This document shows, in pieces, positions 47,930 through 58,220 of a stretch of DNA of 64,000 nucleotides. The stretch lies in contig CAVXSB010000001.1 in the NCBI GenBank assembly GCA_963764315.1, positions 8,981 to 72,980 of the forward strand. The letters run 5' to 3'. The notes beneath the pieces were generated by a model, which saw only the letters and a program-made list of their open reading frames with translations, had not been told where the DNA came from and searched no databases. This DNA comes from DATLWN01 sp963764315 (lineage in GTDB: Bacteria; Pseudomonadota; Zetaproteobacteria; Mariprofundales; Mariprofundaceae). A program made the translations under genes and the position numbers. Each line of letters starts with the position of its first letter. The stretch's first letter is position 1.

Positions 47930-48193
47930 CCATTACAAGATGATCCGCCTCTATTCGAGATGGTTGGTCGGCGGCTCAAGCGGCGCCTGTGCCCGAACAA
48001 TCAACATCCAGCATGGGCTTACGTATCAAGTATTGCCTGAAACGCGAACCAAGAAAGTCATCGGCATGTGGTCGCTATTTTGGGTCAATCGCTGGACCAG
48101 AACTGCGGGCTTTTCATAAGCGGTCGAGTTGCCCGTCACCCGCATCTTGGATGTGGTATTCGCGTCCCGGTTCTGCTACGTTCCGGGCCCGTC

Positions 48194-49837
48194 ATGAACA
48201 GAGAAACACGATTCGTATTTGTGACGGGCGGGGTCGTTTCCTCTCTCGGAAAAGGCATTGCGGCAGCAAGCCTGGCGGCGCTTTTCGAAGCGCGCGGGCT
48301 GAAGGTCATGATGCAGAAGCTCGACCCCTACATCAACGTCGATCCCGGCACCATGAGCCCCTACCAGCACGGCGAGGTCTTCGTCACCGACGACGGTGCC
48401 GAAACGGATCTCGATCTGGGGCATTACGAGCGCTTCACGCACGCGAACATGACGCGGCGTTCCAATTTCACTACCGGGCGTATCTACGAGTCGGTGATCC
48501 GCCGCGAGCGCCGCGGCGATTACCTCGGAGCCACGGTGCAGGTGATCCCGCACATCACCGACGCCATCAAGGAAGCGGTGCTGAGCCTCAGGGCCGGCGA
48601 TCCGGATATCGTCATCGTCGAGATCGGCGGCACCGTCGGCGATATCGAGTCGCTGCCCTTCCTGGAGGCCATCCGCCAGCTGCGCTTCGACCTGGGCACC
48701 AAGTACACCGCCTATGTGCACCTGACGCTGGTGCCCTATATCGCCTCGGCCGGCGAAATGAAATCCAAGCCCACACAGCATTCGGTGCAAAAGCTGCGCG
48801 AGATCGGCATCCAGCCCGATGTGCTGCTGTGCCGCAGCGAGCGGCCGGTGCCGCAGTCGCAGCGCGACAAGATCGCCCTGTTCTGCAACGTGCCCAAGCA
48901 TGCGGTCATCGATGCGCCGGACGTGGACACCATCTACGGCGTGCCGCTGAGCCTGCACAAGGGCCGGCTCGAGGCGGTGCTCTCCGAGCATCTCGGCATC
49001 CATGATCCCGAGCCGGACATGACGGTCTGGGAGGATGTCTGCCGGCGCATCCGCGAGCCCAACCAGATCGTGCGCATCGCCATGGTCGGCAAGTACGTCG
49101 ATCTTGCCGACGCCTACAAGTCGGTCAACGAATCGCTGATCCACGGCGGCATGGCCCACGGGGTCAAGGTGGAGATCCGTTACGTCGATGCCGAGGTTAT
49201 CGAACGCCAGGGCACGAAAGTACTCGAGGGCATGCATGGCATCCTGGTGCCCGGCGGCTTCGGCCAGCGCGGCACCGAGGGCAAGATTGCCGCCATCGCC
49301 TTCGCGCGCACCCGCGGCATCCCGTTCCTCGGCATCTGCCTGGGCATGCAGCTGGCCGTGGTCGAGTTCGCGCGCCATGTCGCGGGCATCGCGGACGCCG
49401 GCAGCACCGAGTTCGACGACAAGTCCCCGAATCCCGTCATCGCCCTGATGACCGAATGGGAGCAGCAGGACGGCGAGCTCCAGCAACGCAGCGCCGAGGA
49501 CGATCTCGGCGGTACCATGCGTCTGGGCGGCTATCCCTGTCGCCTGGTGCCGGGCACGAAGACGCATGCCGCCTACGGGCAGGATGAGATCCGCGAGCGC
49601 CATCGCCACCGCTACGAGTTCAACAACACCTACCGCCAGCGCCTGCAGGATGCGGGGCTCGTGGTTTCCGGCACGCTGCCGGACGGCTCCCTGGTGGAGA
49701 TCGTCGAGCTCGCCGATCACCCCTGGTTCGTCGCCTGCCAGTTCCATCCCGAGTTCCTGTCCCGGCCGTATGCGCCGCACCCGCTGTTCGCCGCCTTCGT
49801 CGGCGCCGGCAAGGCGCACATGGATTCCGCCACATGA
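48194..49837 (+). CDS. pyrG: CTP synthase
   Basis: PyrG converts UTP to CTP using glutamine. From ATG 48194 the protein has 547 residues and begins with the family start RFVFVTGGVVSSLGKG. The amidotransferase nucleophile is in FLGICLGMQLAVVE and the His-Glu pair is in ACQFHPEFLSRP. The frame is open 126 bases further upstream, but that part is unrelated to the family. The run pyrG-kdsA-eno-ftsB is standard for gammaproteobacteria. Confidence 0.97.
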   Translation: MNRETRFVFVTGGVVSSLGKGIAAASLAALFEARGLKVMMQKLDPYINVDPGTMSPYQHGEVFVTDDGAETDLDLGHYERFTHANMTRRSNFTTGRIYESVIRRERRGDYLGATVQVIPHITDAIKEAVLSLRAGDPDIVIVEIGGTVGDIESLPFLEAIRQLRFDLGTKYTAYVHLTLVPYIASAGEMKSKPTQHSVQKLREIGIQPDVLLCRSERPVPQSQRDKIALFCNVPKHAVIDAPDVDTIYGVPLSLHKGRLEAVLSEHLGIHDPEPDMTVWEDVCRRIREPNQIVRIAMVGKYVDLADAYKSVNESLIHGGMAHGVKVEIRYVDAEVIERQGTKVLEGMHGILVPGGFGQRGTEGKIAAIAFARTRGIPFLGICLGMQLAVVEFARHVAGIADAGSTEFDDKSPNPVIALMTEWEQQDGELQQRSAEDDLGGTMRLGGYPCRLVPGTKTHAAYGQDEIRERHRHRYEFNNTYRQRLQDAGLVVSGTLPDGSLVEIVELADHPWFVACQFHPEFLSRPYAPHPLFAAFVGAGKAHMDSAT

Positions 49838-50664
49838 GCGATCAGCATGTGATCCGCATCGGCGATGTGCGCATCGGCAACGATCAGCCGCTGGTGCTGA
49901 TGGCCGGCCCCTGCGTCATCGAGAGCGAGGACTTCACGCTGAGGACGGCTGCCGAGATCGCCGCCGTGGCCCAAAGGGTCGGCATACCGCTGATCTTCAA
50001 ATCCAGCTTCGACAAGGCCAACCGCACCAGCAAGGACGGCTTCCGCGGTCCGGGGCTCGACGCGGGCCTGCGCATCCTGGCGCGCGTCAAGGACGAGATC
50101 GGCGTGCCCGTCATCACCGATGTGCATACGCCCGAGCAGGTGTCGGCCGTGGCCGAGGTCGCCGACGTGCTGCAGACGCCGGCCTTTTTATGCCGGCAGA
50201 CCGATTTTATCCAGACGGTGGCTGCCTGCGGCAAGCCCGTGAACATCAAGAAGGGCCAGTTTCTGGCGCCCTGGGACATGCAGCATGTGCTGGACAAGGC
50301 GCTGGCCACGGGCAACCGCGACATCATGCTCTGCGAGCGCGGCGCCAGCTTCGGCTACAATAATCTCGTCTCGGACATGCGCTCGCTGATGGTGATGCGC
50401 GAGACCGGGGCGCCGGTGGTGTTTGATGCCACGCATTCGGTGCAGCAGCCGGGGGGCTTGGGCGGTGCCACCGGCGGCAACCGCGAGTACGTGCCGGGAC
50501 TCGCCCGGGCGGCGGTCGCCGTCGGCGTCGCGGCCCTGTTCATGGAGGTGCATCCGGATCCGGATCGCGCCCTGTCCGACGGACCCAATTCCCTGCGTCT
50601 TTCCGATCTGGAGGCGCTGCTCGGGCGACTGGCCCGAATCGACCAGGCGGCCAAGGCCGCATAG
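49834..50664 (+). CDS. kdsA: 3-deoxy-8-phosphooctulonate synthase
   Basis: KdsA condenses arabinose 5-phosphate and PEP to make KDO 8-phosphate for LPS. The 276-residue protein has LMAGPCVIESEDF, KSSFDKANRTS, the signature LCERGASFGYNNLV and DATHSVQQPGG. Its start overlaps the pyrG stop by four bases. Confidence 0.97.
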   Translation: MSDQHVIRIGDVRIGNDQPLVLMAGPCVIESEDFTLRTAAEIAAVAQRVGIPLIFKSSFDKANRTSKDGFRGPGLDAGLRILARVKDEIGVPVITDVHTPEQVSAVAEVADVLQTPAFLCRQTDFIQTVAACGKPVNIKKGQFLAPWDMQHVLDKALATGNRDIMLCERGASFGYNNLVSDMRSLMVMRETGAPVVFDATHSVQQPGGLGGATGGNREYVPGLARAAVAVGVAALFMEVHPDPDRALSDGPNSLRLSDLEALLGRLARIDQAAKAA

Positions 50665-50724
50665 GCATTGCAATGCACCGGGGCGCGCATGAGGATGCAC
50701 CCGGCGACAAAAGGAGCTGTTTCT

Positions 50725-52014
50725 GTGAGTGAAATCGTATATGTGCACGGCAGGGAGATCTTCGATTCCCGCGGCAATCCGACCGTCGAGGTCGATGTCC
50801 GGCTGTCCTCCGGCGCCTTTGGGCGCGCGGCGGTGCCGAGCGGAGCCTCCACCGGCACCCACGAGGCGGTGGAACTGCGTGACGGCGGCAAGCGCCTCGG
50901 CGGCAAGGGCGTGTTGAAAGCCGTGGCGAACGTCAACGGCGATATCGTGAAGGCGGTGCGCGGCCGCGATGCCGCCGATCAGACCGGGCTCGACCACACC
51001 CTGATCGAGCTCGACGGTACCCCGAACAAGGCGAAGCTGGGCGCCAACGCCATTCTCGGCGTATCCATGGCGGTGGCCAAGGCGCAGGCGGCGGAGGATG
51101 AGCTGGCGCTGTTCCGTTATCTCGGCGGAGAATCCGCCAGCCTGATGCCGGTACCCTGCATGAACGTCATCAACGGCGGCTCGCATGCCGACAACAACAT
51201 CGATTTCCAGGAATATATGATCGTGCCGGCCGGCGCCTCGTCGTTCGCCGAGTCCCTGGCCATGGGCGCCGACGTGTTCCATGCCCTCAAATCCATCCTG
51301 AAGCAGGCCGGCCATGTGACGGCGGTCGGCGACGAGGGCGGTTTCGCGCCGAACCTGCGCTCGAACGAGGAGGGCATCACGGTGATCCTTCAGGCCATCG
51401 AGAAGGCCGGACTGAAGCCGGGTCACGATGTCTATCTCGCCTCGGACATGGCGGCCTCCGAGTTCTACAAGGACGGCGCCTATGTGCTGGCCGGCGAGGG
51501 TGGGCGCAGCCTGGATGCCGTGGGCATGATCGACCTGATCGAATCGCTGTGCCGGCAGTACCCGATCATTTCGGTCGAGGACGGCCTGGACGAGGGCGAC
51601 TGGGATGGCTGGAAGATGCTGACCGAGCGCATGGGCGACAAGGTGCAGCTGGTCGGCGACGATCTGTTCGTCACCAATCCGGAGATCCTGGCCCGCGGCA
51701 TCAGTGATGGCATTGCCAACGCGCTGCTGGTCAAGGTCAACCAGATCGGCACCCTGACCGAGACGCGCAAGGCGGTGTCGATGGCCATGGATGCCGGCTA
51801 CCGCTGCATGATCTCGCACCGCTCGGGCGAGACCGAGGACACCACGATCGCCGATCTGGCCGTGGCCCTGGGCTGTGGCCAGATCAAGTCGGGATCGGCT
51901 TCGCGCACCGACCGTCTGGCCAAGTACAACCAGTTGCTGCGCATCGAGGAAGAATTGGGCAGTGCAGCCCGTTTCGCCGGGCGTGAGGCCTTCCTCGGGA
52001 CAGCGTCCTCCTGA
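50725..52014 (+). CDS. eno: Enolase
   Basis: Enolase interconverts 2-phosphoglycerate and PEP. GTG 50725 follows AAGGAG at a spacing of eight bases and gives 429 residues beginning MSEIVYVHGREIFDSRGNP. The catalytic Lys lies in LVKVNQIGTLTET and the family signature is MISHRSGETEDT. An earlier in-frame ATG at 50668 lacks a ribosome-binding site. The stop is joined to the next reading frame. Confidence 0.97.
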   Translation: MSEIVYVHGREIFDSRGNPTVEVDVRLSSGAFGRAAVPSGASTGTHEAVELRDGGKRLGGKGVLKAVANVNGDIVKAVRGRDAADQTGLDHTLIELDGTPNKAKLGANAILGVSMAVAKAQAAEDELALFRYLGGESASLMPVPCMNVINGGSHADNNIDFQEYMIVPAGASSFAESLAMGADVFHALKSILKQAGHVTAVGDEGGFAPNLRSNEEGITVILQAIEKAGLKPGHDVYLASDMAASEFYKDGAYVLAGEGGRSLDAVGMIDLIESLCRQYPIISVEDGLDEGDWDGWKMLTERMGDKVQLVGDDLFVTNPEILARGISDGIANALLVKVNQIGTLTETRKAVSMAMDAGYRCMISHRSGETEDTTIADLAVALGCGQIKSGSASRTDRLAKYNQLLRIEEELGSAARFAGREAFLGTASS

Positions 52015-52325
52015 GGCGAGCGGCCAGGGTCCTCGGCTGGGTGCTCGGCCTTGGCATGGTCGGTTATCTCGGCTACGACCTGGTTTTTTCGGATCACAGC
52101 TATCTGGTCTATCGCCGCGAGCATGCGCGGCTCGTCCAGCTGCAGGGCGAGGTGGCTCAGATGCGCCAGGATCGTGAAAAGCTGGCCCGGAAGGTGCTGC
52201 AGCTGCGCAACGATCCCAAGGCCCTGGAGGAGCTGATTCACCGTGAACTGGGTTATGTGCATCCGGACGAGTACATGCTGATCATGCCCGATGGCAAGAA
52301 ACCGGCACCCAAATCCAAGCCATGA
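52011..52325 (+). CDS. ftsB: Cell division protein FtsB
   Basis: FtsB is a bitopic divisome protein working with FtsL and FtsQ. The frame codes for a membrane helix (VLGWVLGLGMVGYLGYDLVF), a coiled coil (LQGEVAQMRQDREKLARKV) and the typical end ELGYVHPDEYMLIMPDG. GTG 52041 is the first standard start, but it leaves no cytoplasmic basic residues. A CTG at 52011, overlapping the enolase stop as CTGA, would add RRAARVLGW and give a normal positive-inside anchor, so I include it. The overlap with gltX at the 3' end is four bases. Confidence 0.85.
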   Translation: MRRAARVLGWVLGLGMVGYLGYDLVFSDHSYLVYRREHARLVQLQGEVAQMRQDREKLARKVLQLRNDPKALEELIHRELGYVHPDEYMLIMPDGKKPAPKSKP

Positions 52326-53700
52326 TCGTCACCCGCTTCGCCCCCTCTCCGACCGGCAGGCTGCATCTCGGCAATGTGCGCACCGCGCTCCTGAACTGGG
52401 CCTATGCCCGCGGCCAGGGCGGGCGTTTCCTGCTGCGTTTCGAGGATACGGATGCCGAGCGCTCCACCCAGGATTTCATGGCATGCATCCAGGAGGATCT
52501 GCGCTGGCTGGGGCTGGACTGGGACGGGGATGTGCGCCTGCAATCGGCACACGCCAACGCGCATCGTCAGGCACTCGAGCAGCTCGCCGCGCACCGGCAT
52601 GCCTACCGCTGCTTTTGCTCCGAATCCCAGCTGGCGCTGGACCGCAAGCTCGCGGCCTCCCGCGGCCTGCCGCCGCGCTATGCGGGGCGCTGCCGTCATC
52701 TGCCGGCGGACGAGTCCGAGCGCCGTGCCGTGGCCGGCGAGGCCCATGTCTGGCGGCTGGCCGCGCATGAGGCACACGGCGAGGTGGTCGTGCACGACAG
52801 GATCCGCGGCGAGGTCGCTTTCGCCCGCAAGGATCTCGACGATCCGGTGGTGGTGCGTTCCGATGCCAGCTTCACCTTCCTGCTGCCCAACGCCGTCGAC
52901 GACGCGCTGGACGGCGTCACGCATGTGCTCAGAGGCGACGATCACCTGACCAACACCGCCTACCAGGCCTGGCTGCTCGCGGCCCTCGGCCATGCGGCGC
53001 CCGTCTACCTGCACCATGGGCTATTGCTCGGGCCGGACGGGGCGAAGCTGTCCAAGCGTACGGGCAGCGTCAGCGTGTCCGAGCTCAGGGAGGCTGGGCT
53101 TTTGCCCGAGGCATTGGCGCAGGCGATGATCCGCATCGGCCATCCGAACCTGCCGGAATGCCCCTTTGCCGAACTGTTGGGCCAGCTCAACATGGATCAG
53201 CTGTCCGCCACGGCGGTGCGCTGGTCCGACGAGGAGCTGTGGCGCTGGCAGGCGCGCCTGCTGCACGGCCTGGATTCCGGACGCCTGGCTACGATGCTGG
53301 CGCCGCTGTTTCCCGATGCGGGCGAGGATCGCCTGGCAGGCTTCGCGGCGCTGGTGCAGCCCAATCTGCAACGCCTCGGGGATGCGGCCGGGTTCTCCCG
53401 CCTGCTCGATGCCGGTGCCGACATGGCGGATGACGCAGGAGAGGCGATGCGTGCCGCCGGCATCCGGGTTTCTTCGAACAGGCCCTGCAGATATGGCAGG
53501 CATCGCCCGAAGCGGACTGGCCGGCATGGACGGCGGCGCTGAAACAGGCCACGGGGCACAAGGGGAAGGCGCTGTTCATGCCGCTGCGCGCGGCCCTGAC
53601 GGGGGCCACCCACGGGCCGGAGATGTCGGGCGTCGTCGCCTTCCTCGGCCGCGAGGGCGTGATCGCGCGCCTGAATGATGCGATAGTGCGCCTGTCATGA
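52322..53700 (+). CDS. gltX: Glutamyl-tRNA synthetase (one frameshift)
   Basis: GltX charges tRNA(Glu). The HIGH-like motif is in TRFAPSPTGRLHLGNVRTAL and the KMSKS-like motif is KLSKRTGSVS. The frame breaks after 53469, where one base is missing from a valine codon (GT-, followed by TTCTTCGAACAG). Restoring it gives 459 residues ending in DAIVRLS. Its start overlaps ftsB and its end overlaps cysS by four bases. Some gammaproteobacteria have two GltX proteins with different tRNA preference; which type this is cannot be judged. Confidence 0.93.
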
Positions 53701-55064
53701 ATCTCAATATCTACAACAGCCTGACGCGCCGCAAAGAGGCCTTCGTGCCGATGCGCGCGGGCCATGTCGGCATGTATGTCTGCGGCGTTACCGTCTACGA
53801 CTACAGCCATGTGGGACACGCGCGCGTCATGGTGGTGTTCGACCTGATCTACCGCTGGCTCAGGCATCTTGGCCTGGACGTCACCTATGTGCGCAACTTC
53901 ACCGATATCGACGACAAGATCATCCGGCGGGCGGCCGAGCGCGGCATCGACTACCTCGGCGCTGACCGACGAGATGATTGCGGCCTTCTACGCGGATATG
54001 GATGCGCTGGGCTGCCTCAGGCCGACGCTGGAGCCCAGGGCCACGGCCCATATCCCCGAGATCGTGGCCATGATCGAACAATTGGTGGCGAAGGATTTCG
54101 CCTATGTGGCGGCCAACGGCGACGTCATGTACGCGGTGCGCAAATTCGAGCATTACGGCCGGCTTTCCGGCAAGGATATCGACGAGCTGGAGTCGGGCTC
54201 CCGCGTCGAGGTCGATGCGGCCAAGCGCGATCCGCTGGATTTCGTGCTGTGGAAGCAGGCCAAGCCGGGCGAGCCGGCCTGGGATTCGCCGTGGGGCAAG
54301 GGGCGCCCGGGCTGGCATATCGAGTGTTCGGCGATGAGCTGCGCCCATCTCGGCCACAGCTTCGACATCCACGGCGGCGGCATGGACCTGAAGTTCCCGC
54401 ACCACGAGAACGAGATCGCCCAGGCCGAGGCGGCCAACGGCGAGCGCTTCGCGAAGGTCTGGGTGCACAACGGTTTCGTCAACATCAACGCCGAGAAGAT
54501 GAGCAAATCACTCGGCAACTTCTTCACCATCCGCGAGGTGCTGGGCCGCTACCATCCGGAGGTGCTGCGCCTGTTCATCCTCGGCACCCATTACCGCTCG
54601 CCGCTGGATTACTCCGATGCGGCCCTGGATGCGGCGAAGGCAGGCCTGGACCGGCTGTACGAGACCCGCCGCCGGCTTGGGCTCCGTGGAGGCGGGGGAG
54701 ATCCCCGTCGGGTTTCGCGGCGGCCATGGACGACGATTTCAATGCCCCGGAGGCGCTGGCCGAGCTGTTCGAGTGCTCGCGCGCCATCAACAAGCGGCTG
54801 GATGCGGGCGAGGACGCCGCGTCCCTGGCCGGCGGCTTTGCCGCCATGTGCGAGATGCTCGGCATCGTCCGCGAGGATCCTGCGCACTGGTTCCAGGGCG
54901 GGGACGTCGATGTCGCGCATATCGAGGCGCTGATCGTCGAGCGGGCCGAGGCGCGCAAGAATCGCGATTTCGCACGCGCCGATGCGGTGCGTGACGAACT
55001 TGCGGACATGGGTATCGTGCTCGAGGATGGTCCAGGGGGGACGACTTGGAAACGCAGCAAGTGA
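53697..55064 (+). CDS. cysS: Cysteinyl-tRNA synthetase (three frameshifts)
   Basis: CysS charges tRNA(Cys). Family parts are MYVCGVTVYDYSHVGHAR (HIGH region and zinc Cys), WHIECSAMS, FPHHENEIAQ and KMSKSLGNFF. Frame changes occur at 53957-53958 (CTCG for a Leu codon), 54678-54679 (CTTG for Leu) and 54715-54716 (TTTC for Phe). Dropping one base at each restores 454 residues, a normal length. The C-terminus continues to DGPGGTTWKRSK. It is coupled to gltX and cysC by short overlaps. Confidence 0.93.
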   Translation: MNLNIYNSLTRRKEAFVPMRAGHVGMYVCGVTVYDYSHVGHARVMVVFDLIYRWLRHLGLDVTYVRNFTDIDDKIIRRAAERGIDYLGADRRDDCGLLRGYGCAGLPQADAGAQGHGPYPRDRGHDRTIGGEGFRLCGGQRRRHVRGAQIRALRPAFRQGYRRAGVGLPRRGRCGQARSAGFRAVEAGQAGRAGLGFAVGQGAPGLAYRVFGDELRPSRPQLRHPRRRHGPEVPAPRERDRPGRGGQRRALREGLGAQRFRQHQRREDEQITRQLLHHPRGAGPLPSGGAAPVHPRHPLPLAAGLLRCGPGCGEGRPGPAVRDPPPAWAPWRRGRSPSGFAAAMDDDFNAPEALAELFECSRAINKRLDAGEDAASLAGGFAAMCEMLGIVREDPAHWFQGGDVDVAHIEALIVERAEARKNRDFARADAVRDELADMGIVLEDGPGGTTWKRSK

Positions 55065-55627
55065 AACCTGGATTCAAGCGGCCGTTCTGCCTGTGGTTCA
55101 CCGGCCTGTCCGGTGCCGGCAAGAGCACGGTCAGCCATGCCGTCTACGCGCGGCTGCATGCGATGGGTTTGTCGCAGGTGGAACTGCTCGACGGCGATGT
55201 GGTGCGCACGCACCTGACCCAGGGGCTCGGCTTCTCCAAGGAGGATCGGGACACCAATGTGCGGCGCATCGGCTGGGTGTGCCAGCTGCTGGTCAAGCAC
55301 GGGGCGGCGGCGATCACCGCGGCGATCTCTCCCTACCGGGCGACGCGCGACGAGGTGCGGGCGATGGTGGAAGCCGCGGGCGGACCCGGCAGCTTCATCG
55401 AGGTGCATGTCAACGCCAGCGTCGAGGCATGCGCCCGCCGCGACGTCAAGGGCCTGTACGCCAAGGCCATGAACGGCGAGATCCCGCAGTTCACCGGCGT
55501 ATCCGATCCGTACGAGGCACCCCAGCATGCCGAGATCGTGCTCTGCACCGAGGACGAGAGCCTGGAGCAGAGCGTGGCGGCGGTGCTGGGTTACCTGGAG
55601 CAACGCGGCTACATCGGAGGACGATGA
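55061..55627 (+). CDS. cysC: Adenylylsulfate kinase
   Basis: CysC phosphorylates APS to PAPS. The protein has about 188 residues with the P-loop FTGLSGAGKST, the DGDVVRTHLTQGLGFSKEDRDTN region cut across residues 45-70, and FIEVHVNASVE. GTG 55061 overlaps the cysS stop as GTGA and is the likely start; a TTG at 55046 is an alternative. No other sulfate-assimilation gene is near. It is locked into the glycan operon by the ATGA overlap with manC, so it may supply PAPS for sulfation of the polysaccharide. Confidence 0.93.
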   Translation: MKPGFKRPFCLWFTGLSGAGKSTVSHAVYARLHAMGLSQVELLDGDVVRTHLTQGLGFSKEDRDTNVRRIGWVCQLLVKHGAAAITAAISPYRATRDEVRAMVEAAGGPGSFIEVHVNASVEACARRDVKGLYAKAMNGEIPQFTGVSDPYEAPQHAEIVLCTEDESLEQSVAAVLGYLEQRGYIGGR

Positions 55628-57045
55628 TGGGCGAGGTATCGGTACAGGCGGTGATTCTGGCCGGCGGCTCGGGCAGCCGGCTGTGGCCGCTGTCCCGGCA
55701 GCAGCTGCCCAAGCAGTTCCTGAGCCTGGAGGGGATGCCACGCTGCTCGATGCCACGGTCCAGCGCCTGCAGCCGCTGATCGGGCAGGAAGACGTCTGGG
55801 TCGTCACCGGCCAGGGGCTGGCGAGCGGCGAGGCCTTCGATTCGCTGCAGGGCTACAGGCGGATCCTGGAGCCGGTGGGCCGCAATACCGCACCCGCCAT
55901 CGCCATCGCCGCCGCCGTGTTGCAGGACGAGAGCGACGGCGATCCGGTGATGGTGGTGTTGCCCGCCGATCACATCATCAAGGATGCCGAGGCCTTCCGC
56001 CGCCGGCTGCAACTGGCCATCGCCGCCGCCGAGGGCGGGAGCCTCGTGACCTTCGGCATCGCCCCGACGCGCGCGGATACGGGCTTCGGCTATATCGAGG
56101 CCTGACGGGCGACGGCGATGTGCTGAGGGTCAGGCGCTTCACCGAGAAACCGGACATGGCCACGGCCGAGGCCTTCGTGGCCAGCGGCAACTACTACTGG
56201 AACTCGGGCATGTTCGTCTGGCGCGCCTCGGTCATCCTGGAAGAGATCGAGCGCCATATGCCCGAGGCGGCGGCCGTGCTGGCCGATATGCGCGCCATGT
56301 GGCGGCAGGGCGAGCCCTGGCAGGAGGTGGTCAGCCGCGAGTTCGCGCGCATGCCGGACATCTCCATCGATTACGGCGTGCTGGAGCGCTCCGACAAGGT
56401 CAGCCTCGTGCCCTGCGATATCGGCTGGTCGGATGTCGGCAGCTGGGACGCCGTGCACGAGGTGGCGGCCAGGGATGCCGCACGACAACGCCATTTCCGG
56501 CAATGTGCTGGCCATCGATTGCAGGAATTCGCTTGCTGCGCAGCCAGCAGCGCCTGATCGCGGCCGTGGGGCTTGAGGATGTCATCGCCGTGGAGACCCC
56601 GGATGCCATCCTGCTGGTGCGCCGCGGCGAGAGCCAGCGCGTGCGCGAGATCGTCGACGCCCTGAAGATGCGCGGCGGCACCGAGCACATCGAGAACCTG
56701 ACCGTCAAGCGCCCCTGGGGCAGCTACACGGTGCTGGAGGATCGGGCCAGCGGCTACAAGCTCAAGCGCATCGAGGTCAAGCCGGGCCATGCCCTGAGCC
56801 TGCAGAGCCATCAGCATCGCTCGGAGCACTGGGTGGTGGTGTCGGGCACGGCCACGGTGACGCGCGGGGACGAGGTGTTTACGGTGGCGAAGAACGAGAG
56901 CACCTATATCCCCATCGGCACCAGGCACCGGCTGGAGAACCGCGGCAAGGTGCCGCTGCACATCGTCGAGGTGCAGGTCGGCGAATACCTGGGCGAGGAC
57001 GATATCGAGCGCTTCGACGATGCATACGGGAGAGACAAGGCATGA
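55624..57045 (+). CDS. manC: Mannose-1-phosphate guanylyltransferase / mannose-6-phosphate isomerase (four frameshifts)
   Basis: This bifunctional enzyme makes GDP-mannose. The pyrophosphorylase motif is AGGSGSRLWPLSR, the mannose-binding region is FTEKPD, and the C-terminal cupin isomerase domain has RPWGSYTVL and HWVVVSGTATVTRG. Lesions are a missing wobble base after 55733 (GG- before GAT) and after 56101 (GC- before CTG), and extra bases at 56479-56480 (GCCG for Ala) and 56534-56535 (CTTG for Leu). The net length is 473 residues, as expected. Both ends overlap neighbours as ATGA, so translation is coupled. Confidence 0.92.
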
Positions 57046-58129
57046 CGAAACGGGCATTGATCACCGGCGTCACGGGTCAGGATGGCGCCTATCTGGCGGA
57101 GCTGTTGCTGGGCAAGGGCTACGAGGTGCATGGCATCAAGCGGCGTACCTCGCTGATCAATACCGACCGCATCGACCATCTGTACCAGGATCCGCATGAG
57201 ACGGATCGTCGTTTCATCCTGCATCATGGCGACATGACGGATTCGAGCAGCCTGATCCGCATCATGCAGCAGGTGCAGCCGGACGAGATCTACAACCTGG
57301 CCGCGCAGAGCCACGTGGCCGTTTCCTTCGAGGAGCCCGAATACACGGCGGATTCCGATGCGCTGGGCGCCCTGCGCCTGCTGGAGGCGATCCGCATCCT
57401 CGGCCTGGAGAAGAAAAGCCGCTTCTACCAGGCCTCGACCTCGGAGCTGTACGGCAAGGTGCAGGAGACTCCGCAGACGGAGACGACGCCGTTCTATCCG
57501 CGCAGCCCCTACGCGGTGGCCAAGCTGTATGCCTACTGGATCACGGTGAACTACCGGGAATCCTATGGCATGTATGCCTGCAACGGCATCCTGTTCAACC
57601 ACGAATCGCCGATCCGCGGCGAGACCTTCGTGACGCGCAAGATCACGCGCGCCCTGGCGCGCATCAAGCTGGGACTGCAGGACTGCCTGTATCTGGGCAA
57701 CCTGAATGCCAAGCGCGATTGGGGCCATGCCCGCGATTATGTCGAGATGCAATGGCTGATGCTGCAGCAGGATGAGCCGGAGGATTTCGTCATCGCCACC
57801 GGCGTGCAGTATTCGGTGCGCGAGTTCGTCGAGGCGGCGGCGCAACGAGGTCGGCATCGAGCATCAGCTGGCAGGGCGAGGGTGTGGATGAGAAGGGCTA
57901 CGATGCCGAGGGCAACTGTATCGTGGCCGTCGATCCCCGTTATTTCCGCCCGGCCGAGGTCGAGACGCTGCTCGGCGATGCCACGAAGGCACGGAAGAAA
58001 CTCGGCTGGACGCCGCGCATATCATTTTCTGAGCTTGTGTCTGAAATGATGCAGGAAGACCTCAAGGAAGCGGAGCGGGACGAACTGGTCAAGCAGCATG
58101 GCTATCAGATTCCTGCTAGGCATGAGTAG
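57042..58129 (+). CDS. gmd: GDP-mannose 4,6-dehydratase (two frameshifts)
   Basis: Gmd makes GDP-4-keto-6-deoxymannose. The Rossmann motif is TGVTGQDGAYLAE, the active-site pattern is YAVAKLYAYW, and the protein shows QASTSELYGKVQE and LYLGNLNAKRDWGHARDY. Frame changes are at 57842-57843 (GCGC for Ala before AAC) and 57861-57862 (GAGC, which would give Glu or Asp, before ATC). Correction gives 361 residues. The C-terminus continues GVDEKGYDAEGN to the stop at 58127-58129. Confidence 0.94.
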
Positions 58130-58220
58130 AGGGTTGAAGGGTTCGGTGGCACTGATTTCCGCAATGATCGAGGTGAAGAATTGACAGGGGAAAACTTATC
58201 CGGCCGTCATTCGGAGCCTG

